DNA from: Filosporella fistucella
Taxonomy: Eukaryota > Ascomycota > Leotiomycetes > Helotiales
Direction: 5' to 3'
Assembly (NCBI GenBank): GCA_030077755.1
Contig: JAQJZZ010000010.1
Location: 3,782,001 to 3,846,000 of the forward strand
Length of the DNA: 64,000 bases
The translations under genes and the position numbers were made by a program. Of this stretch, positions 47,901-58,746 are shown piece by piece (position 1 is the stretch's first letter; each line of letters starts with the position of its first letter). The notes under the pieces are model-generated. The model was not told the origin of the DNA. It saw nothing but the letters and a program-made list of their open reading frames with translations, and searched no databases.

Positions 47901-49546
47901 GAGTCTGATGAAAGCTAAAAGCGCTACCCCGGAAGAATTGGCAACATGGGATATCAAGCAATTGGCTCTCAAGCTAACTGCCAACTCCATGTACGGTTGT
48001 TTGGGATACACCAAGTCGAGGTTTTATGCCAGACCATTGGCTGTTCTTACAACTTATAAAGGCCGTGAGATTTTAAGGAGTACGAAGGACCTCGCGGAGA
48101 GCAATTCCTTGCAAGTAATTTATGGAGATACTGATTCCGTCATGATCAACGCCAACGTTGATAATGTGGAGGATGCCCTGAGAGTAGGGAATGAATTCAA
48201 GAAGGCCGTCAACGACCGATACAGACTTCTGGAAATCGACATTGACAACGTCTTCCGTCGAATTTTGCTCCAAGCCAAGAAGAAGTATGCTGCTATCAAC
48301 TTGGTACAAGTTGATGGTAAATATGTTGACAAGATGGAAGTCAAAGGTCTTGATATGAAACGCCGAGAGTATTGTAACCTTTCCAAAGAAGTGTCAACAA
48401 AGCTCTTAGACGAGATTCTGTCGGGCGACGACGCGGAAGTTGTCATTACTCGCATCCACGAATATCTCCGAGAGATCTCGACCAAGATGCGCGAAGGCAC
48501 TGTTCCTACGCACAAGTACACTATCTACACGAAGCTCGGAAAGGCCCCCAAGGATTATCCCAATGCAGATAGTATGCCTCAAGTTCAGGTCGCACTGCGT
48601 GAGCTTTCGAGAGGGAAGACTGTTCGCAAGGACGATGTCATTGCTTACATTGTCACTGGTGATGGCAAGACCACATCAGAAGCTCCAGCGAAACGATCAT
48701 ACACTCCCCAAGACGTAGCTAAGACAGACTCAGGTCTATCTCCAGACATTGACTGGTACCTCTACAAGCAAATATTCCCGCCCGTCGAACGTCTATGCGC
48801 CAATATCTCTGGAACAGACACTGTACGGTTAGCTGATTGTCTGGGTCTCGATGTACGCAAGTATAGTATTAGCAATAATACTTCCAATGGCGGTGGTGAG
48901 GCTGAGATTCATCCTCTGGAAAGTCAGATTGATGATGAAGTCCGCTTCAAGGATGCATACCGTTTGACTCTTCGTTGCAGAGCATGCAAAGCCAAGTTTG
49001 GATTTGAGGGTTTGGCCGGCAGCTTTGATGTTTGCTCTCCAGCAGGTATCACGTGTCGTTGTGGACAGACCTTGACCAACATCTCTGTTGTTGCACAGCT
49101 TGAACATCAAATTCGGCAACAAACCAGCAAGTATTATGAGGGGTGGTTGATCTGTGACGATCAAGCATGTGGCAATCGCACGAGGCAGATGAGTGTATAT
49201 GGTCATCGTTGCTTGGGACCCAAAGGCCTTGGCCATGGGTGTCTCGGGAAAATGCACTATGAATATACAGAAAAGATGCTGTACAATCAACTGCTGTACT
49301 TTTCGAGTTTGTTCGATGTTGAGAAGGCAAAGAGTGCAGCGAAGGGAACAGACAGAGGTAAGAGCTGTGACTTTCATTCCTGCATCAATCACTAATATCT
49401 CTGCAGATCAAGTCATGGCTCTAGCAGAACATAACCGGGTGAGGTTTGGGACACTAAAGGGTATCGTGGAAAAATACATGGAAAAGAACGGGAGACAGTC
49501 AGTGGCGATGGATACTTTATTTAGGAAACTGGGCTTTGTAGCTTAA
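44997..49546 (+). CDS. pol1: DNA polymerase alpha catalytic subunit
   Basis: Catalytic subunit of the polymerase alpha-primase complex, which starts every Okazaki fragment. Five exons: 44997-45288, 45340-45443, 45493-47754, 47800-49357 and 49407-49546 (introns 45-51 nt), giving 1451 residues, the usual family size. The N-terminus (FAELRALRESGKKRLDSYQV) is the conserved Pol-alpha N-terminal region. B-family polymerase motifs: A, DFNSLYPSIIQEFNI near 860; B, LKLTANSMYGCLGY near 944; C, YGDTDSVM near 993. The exonuclease-like domain (~500-760) lacks the proofreading DxE motif, as expected for Pol alpha. Two C-terminal zinc/iron-sulphur type Cys clusters follow: CRACKAKF...CRCGQ near 1279 and CDDQACGN...CLGPKGLGHGC near 1340. 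The upstream CGCGAA boxes suggest G1/S control. Confidence 0.97.
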
Positions 49547-50111
49547 TGGTCTATCACGGCTGGCGTTAGGATACCTCTGTTGTTCTTATATGGCGTTGGA
49601 AGTATATTACGAATGAATGGAATTTGCAGTCTCGAATCAGCGCGTCCACTCACACTCTTCATAGCCCAGAGCTAGGCACAAAGCTGTTGTCTCCAATTCC
49701 TAGTCTTGGTTACCCTAGTTCTGAATACAAATGTAGCAGCCCCTTCCCACAAAAACTTCCGAGTTGTTCTTGGGGGGAGAGTCCGCGGGGTGGAGGGGAA
49801 TGTTGTCACGAACGCCATCGCTCGAGCCAAAGTTGGGATTAATCGTACTGTTGCCACTGCTGGGTTGTCGATGACTCTGACTCGAGGACAGTGTGTACAT
49901 TTCCAGAGTATGAACCTGAAAGATTATTCACGTCAACTTTGGCTCAGATATCTCCTTTCATATTCACAATGCTCTCCGTTCACTCACACGTCGATATCGT
50001 CAGTCACATATTTACCGCGTCATACTGCAGGATCCTTCTTCCACTCCTACAACAAAATTTACTCATACACATCCAACTTTCCAAAGACAAGAAAAATCAG
50101 CAAACTTCACA
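49547..50111. other. Intergenic region 3' of Pol1
   Basis: 565 bases containing the Pol1 3' flank and the promoter of the first small membrane-protein gene. Overlapping frames here have no support. Confidence 0.35.
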
Positions 50112-50387
50112 ATGAAGAATCCCATGGTCCGACTCATTACTATGATCCTTTCGCTCACCTACCTTAGAGTCGCTACGCCCATATTGTCAATGGCTATCAC
50201 CCACTTCTCATCAGAGACTCGTGGCAAGAACGAGATCTCACATATCTATGCGCGCAAGCCACTTCATCAAATACCCTGGGTATTGACATTGGTTGTATTG
50301 GCTTGCATGGCTGCTTTCGCAGGATTGACGGTTTCTATCGCTTTAAAGGCACCTCTTTTGAAGAGGTGTGGTCGTCGATCGAGATAA
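50112..50387 (+). CDS. Small predicted membrane protein, cluster member 1
   Basis: Uncharacterised protein of 91 residues. Start ATG at 50112 in good context (TTCACAATGA). It has two hydrophobic stretches: an N-terminal one that could be a signal anchor (RLITMILSLTYLRVATPIL, ~7-25) and a clear membrane helix (WVLTLVVLACMAAFAGLTV, ~59-77), followed by a short basic tail (KRCGRRSR), which predicts a cytoplasmic C-terminus. No known domain. First of four small membrane-protein frames on the same strand. Expression evidence is needed to be certain that it is a gene. Confidence 0.4.
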   Translation: MKNPMVRLITMILSLTYLRVATPILSMAITHFSSETRGKNEISHIYARKPLHQIPWVLTLVVLACMAAFAGLTVSIALKAPLLKRCGRRSR

Positions 50388-50843
50388 CACATTTGGAAAG
50401 ACCTGTGGGGCAAATCGGGTTAAACGATGGGCGTAATATGGTGGGGTGGGTTTTCGTGGATGAATATGAGTTGGAGAATGTGAAATGGATCTAGCCTTCG
50501 TGTCACCTTTGCTCGAGGTTCATCTGTTACAACCAACATGAATAATACGAACTCTTTGGTCTTCGAAGATTTGTATTTTCTGAGCTGTATTTCATTTTCT
50601 CTTGTGGTTTGTAATGATACTCTTACTATCCAGAGAAAGATCACTTCCAGTGGTTATGTGGGTCTTGCAGAATTCTGCGTCCATTGATATAATATATGAA
50701 GACCATCCCGTCACTCGTTGCCTTACGGCTTGTGGCCTCTTGCCTCTATGAATGATTTCAAAGTTAACTTACATAACATCCAACCAACACCAAAACTAAA
50801 ATGCAAGTGCCCTGAAGACATCAGACACATAAATAACATCAAA
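50388..50843. other. Intergenic spacer in small membrane-protein cluster
   Basis: 456 bases with nothing recognisable except the presumed promoter of the next gene. Confidence 0.3.
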
Positions 50844-51248
50844 ATGATCAAATCAATTATCACGCGAAATTTCTTCACTTCCTTCGGCATCCTGGCAGTC
50901 TCACTCTTGTACCTTTTAATGGCCACTTCTTTCCCCATCTCTGGGACAGGGCCAGATATCTCACTTATGCCTACTCATTCAAAGGGACTCAGTTTATCAA
51001 CTACAACCGTACTCGCACAAGTGAGCAAGCTCGAATCTTTGTCTCCAGGAATGACTACCCTCATCTTTCTTTGCTTTATTTTGGGCATTCCAAACAGTGC
51101 TTTTCTGGGTGACTTTTATACGGGAGATAGATTGAGGTACCTTATAATAGCCTTGATGATGTGGCAACGTCGTTGGAAAGAGCTTGAAGTACTGCTGAAT
51201 TGGTTCATCTGTGTAGGGGCAGGTTCGGTGAGAACTTACGCCATTTGA
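50844..51248 (+). CDS. Small predicted multi-span membrane protein, cluster member 2
   Basis: Uncharacterised, 134 residues from the ATG at 50844 (context ATCAAAATGA). Upstream in-frame ATGs at 50718 and 50748 exist, but their leader is hydrophilic and looks like untranslated sequence. Hydrophobic segments: FFTSFGILAVSLLYLLMATS (~10-29), MTTLIFLCFILGI (~73-85), RYLIIALMMW (~100-109) and LLNWFICVGAGSV, so perhaps two to four membrane passes. A potential GTGAGC donor at about 51019 means an intron cannot be excluded. No family recognised. Confidence 0.35.
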   Translation: MIKSIITRNFFTSFGILAVSLLYLLMATSFPISGTGPDISLMPTHSKGLSLSTTTVLAQVSKLESLSPGMTTLIFLCFILGIPNSAFLGDFYTGDRLRYLIIALMMWQRRWKELEVLLNWFICVGAGSVRTYAI

Positions 51249-51670
51249 ATTTGCAGCAAAATCACAAGGCTGAAGCTTCCCAAAATCCAAACATGTCTTA
51301 AGATAATTATAAAGAGATGATCCAGTGTTCTGATATTTTCCTGGCGATGTTCATCTGAGATTATAACCCCAAAATCGGCGCAGGAAAGCCAGGTTGTTCA
51401 TATCACCACTGATTAACGCTCAGAACAAATCATCTAGAACATTAGAAGTCACTAGTTTTTCAAAGGCTATATGAACAACCGCTCTCTATTTGTTTTACTA
51501 GTGAGAACAGCTCTTCAATATTCTACTTAAATACTCATTTTCCAACTCGTTTCCTTCCTTCTTCTTATCGCACATTTTCTGAGACCGATACGCAGCTTTC
51601 AACCTCCTACCCTCCAGTCTAGAAATCTAGAACTCTAAAAACAAGTAAAATACTTAGAGACATCATCAAG
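51249..51670. other. Intergenic spacer in small membrane-protein cluster
   Basis: 422 bases; the last ~100 are A/C/T-rich and end in ATCATCAAGATG, a typical fungal leader. Nothing else was recognised. Confidence 0.3.
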
Positions 51671-52075
51671 ATGCCTCGACCCGGTCAACGACCCGAAATG
51701 TGGGCACCAGGGCACGAAGCTGGGGCTTATGACAACGGCATCCTAAAGGAACCTCCTAATGTTCCAGAACGAGTACACCGAGCTCGCCATATCGGCACAG
51801 GATTCTCAGGAGAGTCTGATGAACTGAGAGCAGCTGTTGGTGCTTGGAATCCTCGATGGCAACCCGCCGATGTCCCTATCCACACCCATAACCCACCAGT
51901 CACCCCCAATCAGGCAGAGCGTGGAGAAGGGAACGAGACAGCACACCAACGCATGAGGCGTCATTGCCTGGAGCATAGTACTTGTATGTGCATCATTATA
52001 CTGGTGATTGTAATCATCATCCTTATTGTTGTGCTAACAAACCCCGCCATTAAGAAGAAGATATCACACCATTGA
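51671..52075 (+). CDS. Small C-terminally anchored membrane protein, cluster member 3
   Basis: Uncharacterised, 134 residues. The N-terminal ~100 residues are hydrophilic, Pro/Glu/Arg-rich (MPRPGQRPEMWAPGHEAGAY...). They are followed by HCLEHSTCMC and then one strong membrane helix (IIILVIVIIILIVVLT, ~108-123) close to a basic tail (KKKISHH). This is the layout of a tail-anchored protein, and the Cys residues beside the helix are possible palmitoylation sites. Start in good context (CAAGATGC). The 3' flank has intron-like signals (GTAAGTTTTT at 52112, CCCACAG near 52158), possibly a spliced 3' untranslated region. Confidence 0.5.
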   Translation: MPRPGQRPEMWAPGHEAGAYDNGILKEPPNVPERVHRARHIGTGFSGESDELRAAVGAWNPRWQPADVPIHTHNPPVTPNQAERGEGNETAHQRMRRHCLEHSTCMCIIILVIVIIILIVVLTNPAIKKKISHH

Positions 52076-52882
52076 TTGTTAAGCGAGAGCCAAGCTCTGG
52101 ACTCTTCATCAGGTAAGTTTTTCCCTCTCCCAAGTATCGAATTGTTGGTTCCCACAGAGGCAAACATGTGTCCCCGGGCCGGGGTTGTACAGCCAAAGAG
52201 GAAAATTCCTCTTTAGGTAATATAATTCATTGATTTGTCTAGCTTCTACTCGTGAAACATTTTACTTTATGACTGTAAATAATACGTTCGACGATGTGAG
52301 ATGACAGGATACTGAAGCCCAACTGTGCAAATTGCAAAGATATTCCACAATCACGCCAGCTAGTCAACTTAAATATTTCAGTTTGCTGGAGGTTACCATT
52401 GTCGTGTGAAGCTGCAAGATAAACAATAGAGACAGTTCATGAGCAAGTAAACAATACTGAAAGTGCAAAACAAGCTATGAAATAAAAGGGTTATAAAGAA
52501 ATTGTTATACGCACAGAGAAACTCTCATAAAGGATCAGACAAATGAATTTTTTGCCTTGTATGATACTCTTCTACATAATACCATTGTGTCACCACAAAG
52601 AGGCACTATGAAAGTAGGCCGGTTATACCAGACAAGAGCTTTGTTTGAACGCGCATGTTTGTTGAATGATGGTGAGCTACCGACTCAGACCAAAGACAAC
52701 AATCCCATTGTCTGCCCTACAAACAATCAAGCGCACGTTCACAAAAGAATTGGACAGTGTGAATCAGAACAATTTATTCATTGTAATTATATAGCACGTC
52801 ACAGTAATCTGTATCCCATCTCCCGTCTCATCACCAGCATCATCAGAACCACTAGAAGCAGTCTCAGCAGTACGCATCAATC
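52076..52882. other. Intergenic spacer in small membrane-protein cluster
   Basis: 807 bases. The first ~100 bases hold the possible 3'-UTR intron of the preceding gene. A plus-strand frame beginning at 52557 overlaps the next start and has no features. Nothing else was recognised. Confidence 0.3.
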
Positions 52883-53256
52883 ATGGCACCGGGAAGACAT
52901 CCCTACCGTCTTTCCCGAAAAGGGATGGATGATATCGAGCTCGACAATTTTTCTGAAGTCAAGATCGAGGACAAGAATAAAGCTCGATACGAACAGATTG
53001 ATATCGCGTACCACAACGCTGCTGCAAAAAATCATAAGCTGGATCCCATGAAACCGGACGACAAGAGACCATTCTGGCGACGGAACTTATGTGGTATTGT
53101 TATGGTTGGATTTGCTGTAGGCATGGCACTGCCCTGGATTATCGTGGGATTTTGGAGTCTTCACAATACGAACTTCAATGAGGACAGACCAGTTGAGTAA
53201 GTGGAAATGATAAGGAAATAATTGCTGGCGGTTGTTTCAGACGAGAAGATCAATGA
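52883..53256 (+). CDS. Small single-pass membrane protein, cluster member 4
   Basis: Uncharacterised. ATG at 52883 in good context (ATCATGG). The cytosolic part is charged (MDDIELDNFSEVKIEDKNKARYEQ), followed by PFWRRNLCGIVMVGFAVGMALPWIIVGFWSL, with one membrane helix at ~71-93. Unspliced, the frame stops at 53198-53200 after DRPVE (105 residues). That TAA lies inside a consensus donor (GTAAGT, intron 53197-53240, acceptor TTTCAG), and splicing would replace the end by EREDQ and a stop at 53254-53256 (109 residues). I favour the spliced form, but the difference is four residues and only transcripts can decide. Confidence 0.5.
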
Positions 53257-54410
53257 AACCGTTCTTTTTTGTATTTATCTTTGAAAGTCCTTATTTTGAT
53301 TACGACTTTACTGTGACATGTAAACATGATTTGCTGATATTCAACTGTTAGTAACTTGTCACATGAGCAACCGAGAAGCTTGACGGAAATTAACAGTGAA
53401 GGAATAGTGTTGTTGGAATGAAGTGTGACTTCAGATTAGAGAATTGTGACTTCGGGAACATACTTGGAAAACAGCGAGAATGGAGGTGACGACCAGTGTG
53501 TACTTAATAGACTGATCCAAAAAAATGCAAATAATAATAGGCATATGATGATTCAGACATTACAGATTGTCTTATTGATCATGGCTCACATATAGAAGAA
53601 CCAGGTGAATGTTCTGATAACACAGAGATACAGTCACATACTTTTGGAGGCAGAGCTTTTTGGATAGTGTCATGAATTTTATTGTGCATAGACTTCTCTG
53701 AGCTGTTGGTAGTGGCTAGGTTTTGGCGATGATTTGTGAGCGCCTTCGGCGAGTCTTATCTGGCCTGAAATATATTGTTAACAATGGTGTTTGGTGCTCG
53801 GATAAGGAGAAGCAATTACTGGAGTGAAAACTGGCTTGATATTGATAGAGATGAATTTGCTGCAGAGAGTCCGAATGATCGATTGAAATGTTGAGTGGCT
53901 GCTACGTCGTTAGCACATGATCTGGCGTTGCAGCCGACAGGGAATCTACTGTAATAGGTCGCCATTCTGTTGGTGGACGTTAAATTCAAGTGGCATTGTT
54001 GGCAAGGTGTTTGCGTGATTGAAGCTCATTATCGACAGCATGGCATTGTGAGTTTGGAGATTTTGTTGACACTGGCTTGATTGAGGGAGCCTGTGTACCG
54101 AGAGTTTGGGTGTCGAACTTGGAAGTCGGAATCCAGGCAAACTTCTCAACCCGAAGTTTCTTCCTGAGATAAGAGAAGCTTTCTTTGGAAAGTCGATTTT
54201 CATTTTGTCTAAATGGAGCAAGCTTCGAAAGGGGAATGTTGAAGATGTGGTTGGTTTGGATGTAAGACTGTTTCGTGAGGGTGCTTTCTTGCTCGAGGTA
54301 GACTAGATGCAAGTCAGTCATCAGTGCGACTCTCATGGTGTTATACAAAAAAAAAAGGGCACACAGTGTGTGTCTCATGGGACTAAATTGTAAGTGGAAT
54401 AGAGTTCATT
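53257..54410. other. Intergenic region between convergent small genes
   Basis: 1.15 kb between the last membrane-protein gene and the gene ending at 54411. A minus-strand frame at 53986-54378 starts 33 bases past that stop and is more likely 3' untranslated sequence. An A10 run lies at 54349-54358. No supported gene. Confidence 0.3.
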
Positions 54411-55086
54411 CTACTTACTAATTTCTTCGGGAAGATGGGTCGAGGCAGCAACAGGAGCTGTTCCTTTCATTGTTCGAGAGATCGGAAGACTACGGAAGCG
54501 TTCCATCTCATTCGGTCGAGGATTGGCTGAGATCTGGAAAGGTGTAAGTGAGAAACTCGAAAATGGATTCGAAGATTGAAGGAAGGTAAAAGGCTGTAAT
54601 GGGTAGAATTTCGGGAAAGATGATGAAAGTACTTACGAGACAACCCATTGTCATGATTTCACCTCCAGTAGGGCGCTCATCCCACATTTGTAGAATGACT
54701 GCGGGGTGGTTGAAGGCGCCTTCATCCATGCGCTTCTTGCAATCCGGAATTTGGCATTGGTAGTGACACTTATCTTCTCGGGTTTTGGCGCTCAAGAAGA
54801 CAATGCTGCCAGAAGAGACATTTTTGTCTGACAGGGTAATCCGTGTTGGGGAGGTGGACTTTCGAGGCGACTGTTGGCGATTGGGAGTTGATGGAGATCG
54901 ACGTTGGTTTCCGGAGATATATTGCTGGACTTCTAGGCAGTGCCTGGTTGGTGGTTGTTGGTAATAGAATTGAGGTGTTGCAATATGTTGAGGGTATCCT
55001 TGGAGCACACATGTTTGCTGATAGTACTGTGTGTATTGGGCGTAAGGTACATAAGTGTACTGTTGAGGATATAGGATGGAAGCCAT
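54411..55086 (-). CDS. Small Tyr/Gln-rich protein with Cys cluster
   Basis: Unrecognised protein of 190 residues. Two exons, 54637-55086 and 54411-54533, with a 103-nt intron (donor GTAAGT, acceptor TTTCCAG). I prefer the ATG at 55086 (MASILYPQQY); an in-frame ATG at 55221 would add 45 hydrophobic/Ser-rich residues. Residues ~5-50 are extremely Tyr/Gln/Pro-rich, prion-like in composition. Then comes a basic Ser/Pro/Arg stretch, followed by a Cys/His group, CHYQCQIPDCKKRMDEGAFNH, that could bind a metal ion. The C-terminal exon encodes NEMERFRSLPISRTMKG. No known domain matches by eye, so function is open. Confidence 0.5.
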
Positions 55087-56910
55087 TATATCTGGAAACG
55101 AAAATGAAGTTGAACGAGCCAGAGTAGATATACTGAAAATATCGTCGGGAGATCGCAGGAAGCTGAATGATGTGTCCAGGAATAAAGTATAGAGAAAAAG
55201 GGAAAATGTATTGTGTGGCATGAAATATATATTGAGTCAACATTCGGCATTAATTTAGTGCAGAAAAAACGTCACAAATCATGAGTTCTGTTACTATCGC
55301 CGGTTTTCCAAGTACAATGCTCTTTTTAGTACCGACAAAAGGGACTGGTGAGGTCATAAATATCTTGTTATAACCTTCATGGAGGCCACAGACTTATGAG
55401 ATAAGGATACTACTACTCTACTTCTAAGCATACAGAATTGCACAAGCATAAACGCATTCCCATATTCAGACCTCAGATTTTCTCAGAACTGGTGAAATGA
55501 TTTCCCCGCAAAGAAGCAATGAGCTCATATTCAATAAAGTATAAGGTTTGTCCCTATCCTGCCGGTCACTGACTTAGACTAGATCGAGTCTTAGTACCAT
55601 ATAATATCCTATATGGATAGGTCGACATTATGACATATGGAATGTTTATAAATGATTGGCTCTGAAGGATATGGGAGTCGCTTTCCGAGATATTTGTGCT
55701 ATTTTGGGCATGATTCTTGAAGTTATTACATAGGTTGACAACCGATAGCAAGACTCGATATTAAAATTGTGCATCCCAGCTTGTGGACAGACATTAAACG
55801 ATTCGGTATCCATCTACCATTGACTCACATAGAGGATGCCTGGGTCTCCAGTATACATTTTGCAAGAGTCTCTCATTGAAAGGTCCATGAGTATTAGGCA
55901 ATGTAAGGGAACACGGTCCGTCAAATTATACTTGAGGATAATGACAACAGAGCTTGATCGCGTACACTGAGGTAGTTGTCCTAGGCTTTTCTGGAAAGAT
56001 TTTAGAGGCACTATGCCCGATATCGGAGGAGGGAAGTGTGCGTGAGCGTCTTTCATGAAATTGGAGTCCTAGATGGCTACCAAATTGCCCCTCACACACG
56101 CCTACTTGGGGATCCAGTCTACCTATTGCTAGAGCAATCTGAATCACCAATGGAATAACAACGAAAGAATTTTTATTAATTGAGAGTTCTCAGAACACCT
56201 CTTATATAAAAGGTTTATAGTAAATTGCCAAATATATTATATAGATAAATATTATATAACGAATATATATTTTTCGCGGATTAATATTGACAAAAATCTG
56301 AAGTGAGAATAGAATATGGCTTAAATAGAAATGTCTATAGCCCATTGTTTAGAGATCGTTGTTTATAAAGTCTATTTATACGACGAAAAATATATCGCAA
56401 GAAAACTTTATGACGTTTAACCACATCGAGATGGCCATGCCGTAGCGGTTGTGAAAGAGCCGCACGGAATTCTGTTACCTGAAAATAAAACAGATATATA
56501 TGTAACGATATATGCTGATGTAAATGTCAAATTTTATTTTGCTGCTGATAAGGTTTTCTTGCAACTGAAACAACACGTGGGCACCAAGCTGCACAGTCTA
56601 ACGAGACGTCCCGTAGATATTGCAGATTCAGCTGATCAGGTATCTGGAGTAGCAAGCATCTGTATATTTTACGGAGCGAGGATAGAGGTAAAAATTGTTC
56701 AGCTGAATGTTGAGATAGATAGATTTTATTAAGATGTCGTCAACCAGCAAGAAGCACACCCAAGCGCGTACAAAAATGCCCGAACAGGACTAGTGCTTGA
56801 ATTTGCCAGTCCACACCGCTTTGATATCTCAAAATACCATCATTTCTTACTCAACTTGAGATTTTCACAAGGATAATTCAGAGGTTGGTGTGTGTCCAAT
56901 ACCCGCCAAG
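55087..56910. promoter_or_regulatory. Divergent intergenic region with AT-rich island, upstream of Rbg1
   Basis: 1.8 kb between divergent genes. From about 56160 to 56420 it is strongly AT-rich (runs such as AAATATATTATATAGATAAAT), unlike the surrounding DNA. A plus-strand frame at 56451-56732 begins with GTG, not ATG, and has no support. No other feature was seen. Confidence 0.4.
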
Positions 56911-58312
56911 ATGGTGAACATTACAGAGAAGATTAAGGAGTGAGTAGTTGGGGGGTTTGGGACGAGGATTATATGCTGAACTTATGGCAGGATTGAGGAT
57001 GAGATGCGGAGGACCCAAAGTGAGTACCCCGCCGTGCCCCTGCCTCGGACAGAGAATCGCATTTCCCAACTCCAAAACCCCAATGAATGATACTAATCAG
57101 GCAATAGAGAACAAGGCAACTGGTAAGACCAACACGTACACTCTGCCTCATGATCAAAATTAATATCCTACAGAATATCATCTTGGTCTTTTGAAAGGGT
57201 AATTGCGCCTCGATCCTGGGGGAACAAAATGCTTATCACATTTTAAGGAAGCTCGCCCGTTATAGAGCTCAATTACTGGAACCTGGCCCGGGAGCAGGCA
57301 GCTCAGGTGGCGCTGGATTCGATGTCAGTAAATCAGGCGATGCCCGTATCGCTCTCGTTGGATTTCCCTCAGTCGGAAAATCCACTTTTCTGTCCAAAAT
57401 CACCAAGACCAAATCCGAAGTCGCAGCCTATTCTTTCACTACTCTCACAGCTATTCCTGGTGTCTTAGAGTATGGCGGCGCTGAGATCCAGATCTTGGAT
57501 TTGCCGGGTATTATTGAGGGAGCTGCCGAGGGAAAGGGAAGAGGAAGGCAGGTTATTTCAGCGGCTAAGACTAGTGATTTGATCTTGATGATTCTAGACG
57601 CTACGAAAAAGGCTGAGCAGAGGGCTTTGCTGGAAGCTGAGTTGGAAGCGGTGGGAATACGGTTAAATAGAGAACCACCGTATGTATCCCACCCGCCCTC
57701 CCTCACAAGTCATATTAACAAAGCAGAAACATCTACCTCAAGCACAAAACCGCTGGAGGCATGAAAATCACGTTCCAGAACCCGCCTAAGAATATCGACC
57801 AGAAAATGGTGTACAACATCCTTCGAGACTACAAGATTCTTAACTGCGAAGTCTTAGTCCGAGATGAAAATGTCACTGTAGACGACTTCATCGATGTAAT
57901 CATGAAAGACCACAGAAAGTACATCAAATGTCTCTATGTCTACAACAAAATCGACAGCGTGTCCCTCGATTTTCTAGACAAGCTGGCTCGCGAACCAAAT
58001 ACCGTAGTTATGAGCTGTGAGCTAGACTTAGGTATTCAGGATGTTGTGGAGCGATGTTGGCAAGAGTTGAGATTGATTCGCATTTACACGAAGAGGAAAG
58101 GTGTCGATCCTGATTTTGGAGAGGCATTAATTGTGAGGAACAAGAGTACTATTGAGGATGTTTGTGACCAAATTCATAGGACTTTGAAGGATACATTTAA
58201 GTATGCTTTGGTATGGGGAGCTAGTGCAAGACATGTGCCACAGAGATGCGGCCTCGGTCATGTTGTCTCGGATGAGGACGTGGTTTCTATTGTCAGTAAC
58301 TGGCGGGCATAA
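56911..58312 (+). CDS. rbg1: Developmentally regulated GTP-binding protein (DRG1/Rbg1)
   Basis: Ribosome-associated GTPase of the OBG/DRG superfamily that helps translating ribosomes past stalls. Six exons: 56911-56939, 56991-57019, 57108-57122 (15 nt), 57174-57198 (25 nt), 57248-57679 and 57727-58312, giving 371 residues, the usual size. Joining the tiny exons restores the conserved N-terminus ([31 protein letters not shown], quoted in part). G1 is GFPSVGKST near 70, G3 is DLPG near 117, and the base-specificity motif NKID is near 250. The TGS domain occupies ~297-370 and ends [10 protein letters not shown]. It converges on Spo12 with a 434-base gap. The family call is secure, and exon phases are all consistent. 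Confidence 0.95.
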
Positions 58313-58746
58313 GCTAATACATTTTTGCATGGCTCTCACACACATATGGCGAATATGCGATGTCTCACAATTCAAAGAGAAAGTCATAGTCATTGAAATC
58401 ATCCATTGCTTGTGTCCAAGCTCGCATATCGCAACCCTAAGTCTAGCCAGACCGAGAATAAGCCATTCAGGCATAAGCAGCGCAACCTCAACTCCGTACC
58501 CAAATGCCATTACTTTCGCCTAGCAATGATCCCCAAGCCCATCATAACATGTCAGATAACAAGTATACCATCGACTGTCCATCAACCAGTCGATGTATCT
58601 AACGATGTGTGGTCGTGCTTGTGTATTCGTAAAGTGAAAATTTCGGTGGTGTGTTTTTGTTGTAGAAGAAAGGTAAAAAGATAATAACCATGGCCCGTCG
58701 TTGAGAATATTGTACACCGTACCACCGCTCGAAAATCACACGTCGG
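58313..58746. other. Convergent 3' region Rbg1 / Spo12
   Basis: 434 bases between two converging genes, presumably both 3' untranslated regions. Nothing else was seen. Confidence 0.35.

Noticed and set aside
53986..54378. 130-codon minus-strand frame just after the Tyr/Gln-rich gene
   Set aside because: It starts 33 bases past the upstream stop; joining it would need a 36-nt intron and then meets a stop immediately. Better explained as 3' untranslated sequence.
56451..56732. 93-codon plus-strand frame upstream of Rbg1
   Set aside because: Begins with GTG, has no recognisable features and lies next to an AT-rich island.
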